Assembly: GCA_035610835.1 (NCBI GenBank)
Contig: CM069457.1
Location: 20,950,658-21,014,657 of the forward strand
DNA from: Ophiura sarsii
Lineage: Eukaryota; Echinodermata; Ophiuroidea; Amphilepidida; Ophiuridae
DNA length: 64,000 bases
Direction of reading: 5' to 3'
This document shows positions 1 through 13,000 of this stretch, one piece after another. A program made the translations under genes and the position numbers. Below the pieces are notes generated by a model. The model had not been told where the DNA came from and made no database searches. It was given only the letters and a program-made list of their open reading frames with translations. Within the stretch, counting starts at the first letter, position 1, and every line of letters starts with the position of its first letter.

Positions 1-58
1 TTGGACCCAACATTTGTATTTATCCTTTACGCTTGGCTTTACTCAGATCGTGGTCATA

Positions 59-331
59 CAAGGGGGTATCAAAAAACCTCTTTCTGTCAACACTTTAAAC
101 CATTTATTGCTGTTTTGGGAATAACACAATCTGAGGAAATCTGAGGATCAATCAATGGCGGTCACTCTGAGGATCTCTACAATGGCGGTCTGTGGACAGG
201 TAATAAAAAGTAGGAAAAATTTGTGACTTTGCACAGTGACTTTTTAAAGATGTCTGAAGGGTTACATATCAAAAAAGAATTCTGGCTCCTTCACATATTG
301 GTGAAGTCAAGAACTTTTTGATACCCCCTCG
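59..331. mobile_element. TA-flanked MITE with mariner-like ends
   Basis: The inverted ends read CAAGGGGGTATCAAAAA and TTTTTGATACCCCCTCG, with TA directly outside each end (57-58, 332-333). The ends resemble those of the mariner remnant at 10383 (CGAGGGTGGATCAAAA), so this is probably a non-autonomous mariner relative. It has no coding capacity. Confidence 0.75.
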
Positions 332-475
332 TATGTAGCCAAAATATCAATTTTTGACATAATATCAATAAGGTCTATTTCAATCTGAAATGTACGTCTC
401 TAGACCACTTCAAATGGAAATAGGACGAACACGCCCGCTCTCCCCTACATACTAGTTTCGCAGTGGGCCTAACTA

Positions 476-941
476 AACTGCTCACAAAAAGTATCGAAAC
501 ACTTAGAAATGATCCAATATATAACGGCTCGAAAAGGTATGCATTAATCGAAGCAAATATCTAAGTACATAATTTTGTTCTGCGTATTTTGACACCTCGG
601 TCGATGAGATACGAGATTGCGGAGCGGAGTTATTGTCATTTCAATGGTCGTGGGTCCAGTTTCAAAAGTGACAATCATCCTATAGAAAGAAGTTTGCATT
701 ACTGTTTAGAATGATCAGATTCGTTTTTTTCAATAGGGATGAGTGTCACTTTTGAAACTGGACCCACGATCATTGAAATGACAATAACTCCGCTCCGCAA
801 CATGGTATCTCAACGATCGAGGTGTCAAAATACGCAGAACAAAATTATGCACTTAGTTATTTGCTTCGATTAATGCATACCCTTTCGAGCCGTTATATAT
901 TAAATCATTTCTAAGTGTTTCGATACTTTTTGTGAGCAGTT
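476..941. mobile_element. Foldback MITE (AACTGCTCACAAAAAG family) immediately 3' of receptor A
   Basis: The two halves form inverted repeats of about 200 bp, from AACTGCTCACAAAAAGTATC to its complement ending GAGCAGTT, flanked by TA (474-475 and 942-943). The homologous site at 41455-41476 beside receptor B is empty, with a single TA. Its ends match those of the element at 5151-5648. Confidence 0.9.
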
Positions 942-945
942 TATT
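939..945 (-). promoter_or_regulatory. AATAAA hexamer created at the receptor A stop codon by a MITE junction
   Basis: On the minus strand the stop codon continues as TAAATAAAC, which contains the canonical poly(A) signal AATAAA. The last bases come from the target-site TA and the first bases of the MITE at 476-941. The paralog without the MITE reads TAAATAATT. Use as a poly(A) signal is inference. Confidence 0.4.
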
Positions 946-1053
946 TATCTTACTCTATCATCGTCCAGCAGCTGTGTGAGTTTAGTGACGAGTCTTTCAA
1001 ATGTTGGCCGATCGCTTGGATTTTCTCTCCAGCACATTGTCATGATATCATAC
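945..1053 (-). CDS. Receptor A exon 16: last kinase helices and stop
   Basis: The 109-nt exon encodes YDIMTMCWRENPSDRPTFER, the conserved CWxxxPxxRP motif, then LVTKLTQLLDDDRVR and a TAA stop at 945-947. The protein ends within about ten residues of the kinase core, so there is no C-terminal tyrosine tail. A MITE follows one base plus a TA after the stop codon. Confidence 0.94.
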
Positions 1054-4000
1054 CTGCAATAAAACAAATTGTCATATTTCAGTGTACCAAGCACAACCAA
1101 TCAACCGGCAGCGATTATTTTAATCATACGGATCGCCTAAAAGTATTGTTATTAAACCTCCTCCATATTCATAATCATGCCAATTCATTGGCTAATCTGT
1201 GCAAGGTATTATTTCCCGTGGCTATAGTTGTGACTATATATTTCCCTACAATTAATCGCGGTGGGGTATTATTGTGTTTTTTATCTAGCTCTGACACATA
1301 TCTCTATTACCAGTCTGCTCCAGCTTGAGGACTTGCTATTTAGTGACGCACTGCCGTAATGTTTTACACGGCGACGCACCGAGTGCATGTCATTTTATAC
1401 ATGTATGCAAATTTTACAATTGGTTCTGGTATTGTAGGGGACGATGGGGCAACTGGTCCGGTAAAGGATATTTCATGATATAAAAGCTTAAAGCTCGTGT
1501 AAATATTTATGGAATTGCTATAAAAATATCACCCATGTAAGTCAAACCTTAAACCAGAGCCTCACGAAAATGTCAACGAACAGCGAACAATTCAAATCAG
1601 CCATCACTGAACACGTAGCGGCTACAAACCACAACATAGACTGGGAGGAGGGACATATTATCGACCGCGAATCGCATAAGACCACCAGATGGCTTAAGGA
1701 AGCTATCTGGATCAGGAGGAGAGAAAAGAAAACACTAAACAAGGACGAGGGGGCCTACAAGCTGCATAACATCTACGATCAACTCCTTCTGCCCACGCCC
1801 TCTACGACGGGTATCAGTCACTATACAAACCCAGTGAGCAGAAGTCAGAGTTGCCAGTCTGATGAAGCTACCAGCGTGGTAGTGAAACGTCATTAAACCT
1901 TTAAACAATGAGTAACATCCTTCACTTCTTTTGGATTTGTACACAAAGAAATTTCAATATTACACCCATGTAACTGTGTACATATAACATATAATCAATG
2001 TTAAAAAATATCCAAACAAAAGGCCAATTACCACTAACTAAAAACTTTACTTGACACGGACCAGTTACCCCATAATTGGGGCAACTGGTCCTATATGTTC
2101 CAACGGTTAGAATACACAGAAATCGTTGATTGACAACACGGTAACTAGGCAGTATTTTCTTTACAAACTCATTTCCATATTATTTAACGTGTAAAAAGGA
2201 TACAGGTCTCATGAAACCCATGTTTTATACAGTTTTCGTGGTAAACGTTTAAAAGCAGTAATACTAATGGTTGTACAAAGCAAGCGACATTTTCAACTGC
2301 ACGATTATTAGATAAAACGGTATGAACCTAATTAAATGGTTACATGGTTGTGATATTCAGACGCCCCATACATTTGTCTATATATACCCCTTTCTTTAAT
2401 GATTTTATTTACTTCATATAATCATCATTTAGTACTTATAATAAACCATCTTGATATTTAGCCAGCTTTTCATGTTACAGGGGAAGTGATTCAATATAAC
2501 AATGATGACCCAACGGTTAATATACACGAAAAGCAGTGGTTAAAATACATAAATCATGATATTTCGTCATAGCACATACCTTTACAGACACATAATAAAG
2601 ATGTAATTCATAATACCGAGGTTTTAAACCAATCTAATGCAATTTCATGTCATATTGTAATCCTTCAATATCAGAAATAGTGGTATTAGACCCGAAATGC
2701 CCCAAAATGTCTAAGAACTAGAAAGAAAGTGAATTATTCCATATTCTATTCACATTTCAATACCGAGTCATGTTTTATTGACACTAACAAATAATTTTCA
2801 AAACGAATTTTACAATTTTGATTAAGTTTTTGCAGGCGGACCAGTTGCCCCATACCCCTTCGGACCACTTGCCCCAACAAATGACGTAGCACTTTGTCGA
2901 GATGAAACATTATTCAAACACGCCTGTGACGTAATAAATTTTACGCCAGAATGTCTTAAAACATACCACCATTTGTCATAATAATCAATAACTCCAATAC
3001 ATTTCAGAAAAAGAGGCAAAACTGCATTTTTGTTTTAAGCCATTACACATATTTCTGTAGCCAGCGAGTATCTTTGAATTCGCAAATATTACGGCGTTTG
3101 GGTCCTACAAGTAGACGAGTGTCTTTAGATAAAATATGAAATGGTGTACTTTGTTATTTGCAAATTCATAAACTAATAACTCTACCAAATGAATACCCGT
3201 GATAATTATTTAAGTTGAAGCATTCTTTAAATGATAATATTGATCGGACATCTAAACCACCAATGTCCCAAGTTAGCAACATGCGTCATTTTACAATCAT
3301 CTCAACCACAACCTATGGTTTTAATCATATTTCGGAAAGTCCCTAAGCACACTACAATATAGCACCCATCAAATACAATATGCACCTAGAATCTTAAGAC
3401 GACTGTACTGCATGTATATATTTACTGTTGCATAGCTGTCAATCATATAAAGTACATTAAACAGGATCTAAACCCAATCTTCATATATCGCCCATACTAT
3501 CTGTGAATTTTCAATCAGTCAGTCAAGGAGTTGGCTTCAAAGATCTGGAGAAAAATCACATGTGTAAATACCCTAAAGTTCCAAATGTTTTGGATTGTAG
3601 ACGGTAAGGATATATGTCAAGTATCAACAAAAGTCGTACTGTTCAAAAGAAAGCATAATAGTTTGTATGTCCAGTTTCCTCTCTTTACAATGTTAGCAAT
3701 AAGACTGGGTCCCAGCGTCCCTCTATATGGCCGCCATCTTTAAAGATGTCGGACCAAAAAGAGGGACTCGAAATAAACACGGCGAAAAAGTGTGCGGTTA
3801 ATACACCTATCAGTTGTAAGACGAACTATACGACCCCCGAGAGAAGTGCGTTGTGAGTGCGTCGTTTACCAATAATTTTTGACGGAGGGTACGTCAATGG
3901 CAGCCTTTGGTCCGTCAAAAAAATGACGGAGGGTGCGTCAAAGTCCGTCACGTTACATGGGTGCGTCACAGTGTACATCTGTTTACAAACTACACTACGA

Positions 4001-7000
4001 CCTTTAAATATACGCTATAAGGCCTACTATACCACATAACTCCTGGATACCGCAAACCAGGCTCTACTTTAATACCGCCAACATCACTCCGATATTTTAT
4101 ACGGCATGTTCTAAAATGTCTGAAATCACTCGATCATCGCCAATTGCAATACAAGAGTTTGGCAAACGAAAAAAACAAGGAACCGACAGTAGACCAGGAA
4201 CCTTTCATTTTTAGAGTAGTGTCACGTATAAGATCAGCATTGCGCTCTTCCGCACAAGCGCAGAACAATCTAACGACACAGAGGTAGTAAAATATGTTAT
4301 GAATTTTTGACCAGTCAGACATTATTGCGCATATAAAAGTTCTCCTCTTGGTTCCGTCCATCCCGGTCCCAGGCCGGGGTATATAATAATTCTTGGGTCA
4401 GGGTTGACAACATCGAATAAGGGCAGATCCTCCGTGAATCAAAAGCAATTTCATTTTCAGTAGTCATCGTGTTTTATCCAGTTAATAGTCAACGATATCT
4501 GACGACGGGGTGCGTCGTCATGGTCCGTCAGAATCCACCATGACGCGCCCAAAAATGTACTGAGCGTGCGTATGATGGCAATGGCCCGTCGTTTTTTTGA
4601 CACAGGGTGCGTCATGGTACATGAGAAGTTGACGCACCTCGGTAAAGTGACGCACCACTCCCGGGGGTCGTATAGTGCGTCTTACAACTGATAGGTGTAT
4701 AATCGTGGAATTCCATGAGTATTTAGTACATGAATATACAAACGATCCACCGAGCATGCGCATTTGTGCCAAACAACAACAGAAAAAACACCTAAATGGT
4801 CCAATGCAAATTGCAGAGCGTCAAACGATGGTCACGCCGCGCAGTTGGAGGTACTATCGCGCAACCTATTGCGTCACGTGATGTACAATGCTGCGTGAAA
4901 CTACCGGCGCAATGTGACGTGATGGTGCGTGAATAAGCTCATAAATATTCAGCAGTTTATCAGCGCACAATTTTGGAACTGTATTTTTTCCAGTCTTCAC
5001 ATTTGAACACCCTCACAGGGGCCGTACTATGTAAAATAGGAAAATCTAGTCTAGTTAGCAATATTGAAACTATCCGCACAAGTATATATACTTGACATCT
5101 GCTGTGTCAATTAAAACTCTGGTGACATGATTTGTTATAATTTTCTATTAAACTGCTCAAAAAAGTTTGGAATATTTTTTCAAGCGCAAGATTTTCAAAT
5201 ATCGCAGGGTATGTTCATTAAGTGTTATATATCCATGTAAAGCTGATGTGTTCATCTTTACAATGATACCAAATTTGAAGCAACCCCTTGCTACAGTGCT
5301 CAGCTACTTGTGTGAAAACATGGGGAGGTCGCAATCTGAAAGTGCCAAAATCAACACTATTTTGTGCTTAAAAATCAATAGATCATCACACTACACGGTG
5401 TGGTTAATGTAACACTTCATTGAACAGACGACAAAGATAGTCTTTTGAGCACGAAACAGCGTTGATTTTGGCACATTCAGATTGTGACCTCAGTTCTCAA
5501 GCAAGTAGCTGAGCACGGGAGCAAGGGATTCCTTCAAATTTGGTATCATTGTAAAAATGAACACATCAGCTTTACATGGATATATATATTCCGCAATATT
5601 TGAAAATGTTGTGCTTGAAAAAATATTCCAAACTTTTTTTGAGCAGTTTATATGTATAGTCTGTTAGGGAAGACGTCAAAACTCGACCGCCCGTTGACCG
5701 CCGGTTACGGGCGGTTCCGCCCGGTTCTTTCAGGTCAAATGTTTTACTGGTATATGAATATTCGCGCATGCAACACTGAACAACTGCCGGTTGACTTAAT
5801 GCTGTAACCGGACCAATTTACACTATCAATCTGTTACTTTGCGGTCATAATAGCTCTCTCTATAATCGTTCTATAAAAACAACATTCATAGACTTTCGGT
5901 ATTGATTTTAAAAAGTTAATTGAGCTATAAACAGATTGAAAAAGCCAACCCCAGCGAAAATCAATAGCTTTATTGTACTGGTTGTCAACTGAGCCATTAC
6001 TTCAAGATTTTATTGCTCACGCGTGTGACGAGGCACTATCAACCGGTCGTGTTCACCAGAGTGTAACTATTTGACCTCATTATGTGTGTATATTATAACA
6101 GACGACACGTTTTGTGAGAACCGGGCGGAACCGGCCGTAACCGGCGGTTGCCTGGCGGTCGAGTTTTGACGTGATCCCTTATCATTATCTACATTTGGCT
6201 ATATTACTGAATCATAAATATGGAAATGAAATAATGCTTACAGGTTTGCATCACAATTCGGCGGTTTTGTCAGACGATTCCCTTGCTGTAGATACTGTAT
6301 CAGGTTTCTATTCTCAATAATAGTTGGAGTTCTGTATGGTGTTTTACCTGGCAAGGTAAATAGTAAATAATAGTATTTAATTATTAACTGTCAATGAGAG
6401 TGATGGTCGAAATAATCACTTCATGAGGTGTAAAATGGACAGTTTTTGACCATTATATTCTATCATTTACAAATAATTGTTTACTTGGCTTGGCGTTTTG
6501 AGTAGGGTACGGTGGGGGTGGAGCAGACTGCCTTCCTCTTACCCTCTCTCTGCCCCCTGGGTGCTGAAGCCTTGCCTTTTCCCATGGTGTCCTTGTTGTT
6601 CCATATGTTGTTCACGTGTCAAACCCCGAAACAGACTGCGCAGGCAGAAGGCTCTGTTTATAGGGCGATTGCACACGGGTCGTTAATTCAAGTCATCCTT
6701 TAGACGAAGACATGCATGGATGGTTGGAGTCCAATCACTTGGATCAATATAAGTTTAACAAGTGTTTGTACTTGGGGGATGATTTGAACTAAATATAATA
6801 AACTTCGTGCAATCGCTCTATACTGTCCGTACAAACGCAGAGTTTGTTGTACACACGTATGGAGAACGTACTATAGTAACGCAGACAGCGATTTGGACGC
6901 ACCAAGAACGTTTACAGCGTAGTGGAAGCGCAGTGAGAGCCCGTGAGACTTCAAAGTAGAAACACAATGGGGTCGTACTAAGAGCGCCGTGAAAATGTGA

Positions 7001-10000
7001 TAAGGATAGGAGCGTACCAAGAACTACCTGCGTGTTATTCACGTGTTGATACTTTTCAGCGCATTACAAGCGCTGTTAATCGCAGCAGAGCGTAAACAAT
7101 CGCGGCGCTTTGTATGGCGCTCAAGGGCGATGATGAAGACCCTATCCCGCTCTAGCTAGAATCCACTGTGTCCCCCAATCGGTTCTTGATACTTTCATCG
7201 CCGTAGGTGTGACAGCCCTATTAGGGACTCGACTTCAATTGTGTGGGTACATGCTCGCCCCACTTATAACAATCACGCGCGCGAAAAAGAGGTGCGACCA
7301 TTAGCATAAGCACTGACGTCACGCCACAGCGTTAGATAAATGACGTATTATACTCACCGAGAGTTATAATCTCCCAAAGCAGGATTCCAAACGACCATCT
7401 GAAACGATTGATGAATTTAATTAATTTCATCAGAAGAGTTCATCAAAATAGTATTTTCATTGGCAATATAGATTACGGTTCCACTAGACAATCAAACTAA
7501 GCAAATAAAGACACATCGGTGGGTCTGAACAGCTCAACATTTTATCTTTGGCGAAACGTCGACTATTTAATTATAAATACTCATTAAATGTTGCCTTTGC
7601 CTTTTGTACCCCTCAAACTCACCTTATTTTGAGACTCAAAAATGTGCCTCCATTTATTTTCCATCCGTCTGTCTCTATTAAATCCTACGGGTCCTTTATT
7701 GTGTGCCCTGCTATACATGCTATATCTGGAATCGGCGAATACCCCATAATGTCTTGCCCAATACACCCCTAATGCTTATTGCATACTAGCCGGTCGCAGC
7801 GTTCTTAGGTCGCGCGAGAGGACTATGTGATACAAATCGCTCACAGCAACTCCACAATTCAAATCGAGGCAACCAGTCACGCACGAGTCGGATTGAAGTC
7901 AACTGCAGCGATCCGGGCATAGCGACCTGGTGCGACCTGTCCCTACTTTTGGAAAGTCGCGTGAAGTCGCAGCTGACTTGATTGAATTCGATTGGGTTCA
8001 TGTAATTAATTTTAGTAGATTATATTGTTTCTTTTAATGATTATATTTGTATCTGTAAAATTATAAAATTGTTGTAATTCAGCTACTTTGTATTTGCTGC
8101 AAGAACAGTTTTTAATAAACCTTTTAAAGGAGCGACCTTAGTATGTTATCAGCATATTAAGGCGTGTTGTCCGTACCGGATGACAACCGGATGTTTTGCA
8201 CCCACAACTTGGCTGCTCACGACTTGTTTTGCGTCCACGAATTGGCTGCATGTACTCAGATCGTGTCCTGATAATTGCCTGTAATGTTCGCATTTTTTTA
8301 GAGAATTTCGCTATTTTAACCTTTATATGATTTGATGTATATCTCATGGATGTGGCTTGTTTTATTTGTTTGATATTTGGAGTGGAAGTTCACCGAGAAA
8401 CTGTATTCGTTATTTGTATCAACTGTTGTGCGCTTGTTGTAGCTGTAGGTCACTATAAACCACACTTTCGTTTATCTAGCTTCGTAGCAGTAATGATGCA
8501 GCATTTGCATACGAGTGGCAACATTTGATTTAATACGTGGGTACCGTACCAGCGGATAATAATCAAGCGCGCGATAATAAGTTACGATAATTCAAATACG
8601 GTTGGGTGTAGACAAACGAAATATGGATTACAATGCTTGACGGTACGTCATTGGTGTGCAACTCAATTTGCTGATCGGAAGCTACATAACGTATGGTGGC
8701 GCTGTAGCGATGTCTTTCGTCTGCTTATAGGGGGGGGGGGGGGACGGTTGGTAGCACGGTTGGTGTAGTGGATGGAACGTTGACATGGGGATCCAAAGGT
8801 TGTGAGTTCGAGCCCCATTATGATCATTTTTGTTTTATATGCGGGGTCTTGCCGCTGGATTTGTTTGGCCTGCCGGCATCATCTGTATGCGTGGCGTTGA
8901 CCGTAGCCATTTTGTTTCTCGAAAATGTCAAAGTTTTTTACCGTTCTTTCAAAAATAAGGAGTATAATCACATTACACATTTTGTGCGAGAGAAACACAC
9001 ACATTTGGCAAAAATGGCACAATAAAAATCCGTTCGTTATAAATAAATGAATATGGTTAAATAATAAGACTAACACAATTATCCTCGTGGATCTCTGTGG
9101 CGTGCATAGGTTGGCCATGTCGTTGGCAATCGGCAATCACGGGTTCGATTCTCGAATTTTCCTTGTTATCCTTTTTTTCTTCTATTTTTTAAACTTGATG
9201 GTGGATTAATGTAACATCATTGTTATGTCAATTTTTATCAATTATAAAAGCCGCCCATGCGTTTATAATTTTCTTTTTCTTTATTTATCTACCATAAATG
9301 TATCTCTTGATTTATTTAACTTTGTATCTACCAATTAAAATGCGTAAACAATTATATTATTGCTTGATAAATAAGTGATTTAACTTGAGTTCCGTTTGAT
9401 TAATGATAGCAAAACTTGTTGTAAAACCATTTTACCAATGTGCCCAACAATTTCTCCTTTGCACACTTTATTTATACATTCAGAGATGTCACTTTTAGCT
9501 TGTTATAGCTAATAATATACAATTATGAGCAAGTTTGCAACGGGTTTGCGACCTCTTTGATTTTAGGCTGGTAACACAATCCCACAGTGCATTTCGTTAA
9601 AACAGTGTAAATTATTTTTCAACGATACGTATCACGTGATAACCACGATCGTTTTCGCAAAATATCGCAAAATGGCGCGGTACCACCCCCCCCCCCCCCC
9701 CCCCCCCCCTAGTCTGCTTATGTATAATACTTGCATCTAGTCTGACAGACACACGGAACAACTGTATTTTGTATATTTTAAAGGGAAGTGACAAACTGAG
9801 TTAAAAAAGTATAAACAAACAATTGAACGTGATTTAATCATATTCAGGGTGGTAGAAAAGCCTGCAGCACGTAAGGTTTTTATGATAACTTTCGAAACTG
9901 CATAATTGTTAGGATATTTTCCACAAATTCCGTGTAAAATTCAATTAAGACTATACCAAGTCAGACGGCAAGCAGCGCCATCAAGAATGTGCTCACCCAA

Positions 10001-13000
10001 AAGTTAATGAGCTCAAAAGCCTATAAAAAAACGCGACCTGTAATTTACAAATGCACAGTATAGGACTTTCCTATCCCAAAATTGATAAAAATCCCTTCCC
10101 CAACTACTGAGGAACAAACTGAAACTGTAACTTACACGTCACTATGCGTGGTGTAGACTAGCATGGTCAAGGACTCCAATGCTGTCCACTTTACTGGTAC
10201 TGGTAGCTGAAAATATGAAGATAAGTTAGTCGGTCATTAAAGGGGCAGTGATTAGATGATAGAGATAACACTATGTCATTTGGCTAACAAATGAGCTGCA
10301 TTTGTAATTGAAACGCTTGAGGTATGTGTATGAGTGCTCAAACCACAGAGCGTCGCCAGACGCGAGGGGCGGGGCACAAATACGAGGGTGGATCAAAAGA
10401 TTTTGTCAATTGGCACATTCCCTTGAAGAAGCTTCCCTTGACATATATAAAAGGGCAATTTTTTATTATTTGACTGTTGGAAAAGATCTAGGAGTCACAG
10501 GGAACCAAGCTAGGTATGTGGATGTTCCATCAAATCGGGATACCATTTTCATCTAGGTAATCCTAGGTACGATAAGCTTTGTGAGGACTTGCATTATCGT
10601 GATGCAGCATGATTATTCGATATCGTCTTTGTAGGCCCCATGTCACAGGTATAAAGTAGCTGCAGAAATGGGATTGGAAAATTATATACAAGATATATAT
10701 CTCCACTAAATGGACATACGAGGGAACTAAGGATGGATGTAAAGGAGAGGAGAGGATAGTAACACAATAAAGACAGTGTTGTCGTATGTAGTTGGGCCCC
10801 TTGGTGACAGAAGTTACTGATCCGCCCTCGTACAAAGACGACAACCGCATGACAACTGCATGGCTATCATGTGATCAGTTGTTTCGGTTATCAACAACTT
10901 CATTCGTCCAATGAAATTTGGGGAGCTGCACTGAAAAATGGTGGATGTTACAATCTAAGTGCGGATACACTCTCAGAAAAAAGGTTCTAAATCTGTCCTC
11001 TATTTAGAACCCTTAATGGTTCTTGAATAGAACCAAAATTGGTTCTTAAGACAACTTGCAGAACCATTTTTAGTCTCTATAGAACCATAAAAGGTTCTCC
11101 AAAGGTTTCTTAATTTTTGAAGAACCTTTTATGAAGGTTCTATGAGGAACCCTTCTCTTGAACCTTCAAAAAAGGTTCTTGAAAGTTTGAGAACCATTTT
11201 CAGAACCAATAAAGGTTCTAAAGAGACCAAAAAGGTTCTGTAAGGTGTCTGAAGAACCAATTTTGGTGCTACTCAAGAACCATTAAGGGTTCTAAATAGA
11301 GGACAAAAAAAGGTTCTTAAATTTCTGAGAGTGTAGGTATGCGCCTGAATTGGCAGCACCCTAGTTGATGCTATCTGATTCTGATGATTCGCCAGTGGCA
11401 GCGCTTTGATCAATCTTATTACACGTGAAGATTGAATAAATAAGAACAACAAACGGGTATTTAGGACGCTATTTACATTATGTACCATAGCGTTTACAAG
11501 AAAAGAAAAAGGTAAAATAAAAAAGTCTTAAGATTACTTTTAAAAGTCTCCGTTGACTGAGCAGTTCTGAGGTGTATTGGCAGGGATTTCCAGGCCTTTG
11601 CAGCAGTAACCTTAAAACTGCGATCACCGATAGTCAGGTTGGATCTGGGAACAACCAGCCGGTTAGTAGTGTCCATAGCAGATCGTAGGGAGCGAGCAGG
11701 GACATACACAGAGAACTGCTCAGCCAAATAGGGAGGAGCCAAGTTGTTTAAATATGTACAAAACTACTTTATACACAATCCTTTGTTGAACTGGCAACCA
11801 ATGCAATGTCTGAATAAGGGGTGTGGCATCAACTCTTCTACCAACCGCGAACACAAGGCGATCTAATAGAATGTCATGGTCTACAGTATCAAAGGCTGCA
11901 CTCATGTCAAGGAGCACAACATAATAACTCAGTTATGTGCCTTAACAAAACAAAACAGAACAAAGTCCGTTTTTCATTTTAACATTTTGGGTGCCTACAC
12001 GCAGCCTCGAACTAGCAACAGGCAGAGTACCGAAAGCAAAGTGAATAAGGCATCGCAATAGTCGAGTCTAGAGGTGACTAAAGCACGGACTGCGTGGTGA
12101 CATGTTTCTTTTGTCAATAAATCTCCTGATACGCCATAAATTTCGGATGTGAAACAAAATTGTTTTGCGCAGGTTGTTACGTGAGGTGTGAGGGACATAT
12201 TTGAGTCTAGGAAACAGCCAAGGTTTCTGATAACAGGTGAGAGCTTGATAGAAGAGCCACCGATTGCAAGTTCAATGTCAGCTAAATCAAGGAGCTTCAG
12301 ATTGTGGTAAGATCCAGTGATGAACAATTCAGATTTAGAGTCATTAAGTTTAAGGTAATTGGCTGAAAGCCAATTCCTGATCTCGGTTATACACTCAGGG
12401 ACTTTGGTGACAGTGTTTTCCATATCATCAAAAAGGCAGTAAAAAGCATAAATCTGGTAGTCATCAGCGTAACTGTGATATCGTAGTTGATGAGAGCGTA
12501 TAATTTCGCCAATGGGGTGGAATAGCAGGTAAATAACAAATGGCCAGGTACTGACCCTTGTGGCACATCAAAGTTGACAATAACGGGATCTGAGAGAGTG
12601 CCAGATGTGCTCACTTGCGATGCCCAACCTTTCAAATATGACTCAAACCAAGCATGCGCAGTTCCGGAAATTGCATAACGCATTTCAAGGCGATCTAATA
12701 GAATGTCATGGTCTACAGTATCAAAGGCTGCACTCATGTCAAGGAGCACAACATAATAACTCAGTTATGTGCCTTAACAAAACAAAACAGAACAAAGTCC
12801 GTTTTTCATTTTAACATTTTGGGTGCCTACACGCAGCCTCGAACTAGCAACAGGCAGAGTATTGATTAGCTGGTAGCGCCAACTCACGGGTCGATAGGCA
12901 CGATAGTATATAAAATTAGAATTGGAGATGCTTCAATTGATCAATGCAGCCCATATACATACTTGTCACACTGTCCTGCGTCTTCAAAACCCAAGTGTGA

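Larger units (their letters stand above)
8728..9711. mobile_element. 984-bp element with TAGGGG(n)/(n)CCCCTA ends and a 9-bp duplication
   Basis: The insert begins TAGGGGGGGGGG and ends CCCCCCCCCTA and is flanked by GTCTGCTTA on both sides (8719-8727, 9712-9720). The homologous intron of receptor B has one uninterrupted GTCTGCTTATGTATA near 44908, so the ends and the duplication are exact. A 9-bp duplication fits Mutator-like elements. Two tRNA-like segments lie inside (about 8758-8825 and 9090-9157). No transposase is visible. Confidence 0.75.
11494..12860 (-). mobile_element. 5'-truncated, rearranged LINE reverse-transcriptase fragment
   Basis: Minus-strand frames encode LLDMSAAFDTVDHDILLDRL (finger/palm region), VPQGSVPG, a frame-shifted YADD segment near 12440-12480, LSANYLKLNDSKSE, and the tail signatures LHWLPVQQRI and RSFKVTAAKAWKSLP. 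This is a CR1/Jockey-like non-LTR retrotransposon by motif. It carries frameshifts and a 168-bp internal direct duplication (11854-12021 and 12686-12853). It lies in a receptor A intron and is non-functional. Confidence 0.85.

Noticed and set aside
8758..8825. Functional tRNA gene
   Set aside because: A and B boxes are present, but acceptor and anticodon stems do not pair properly and it lies in a mobile element.
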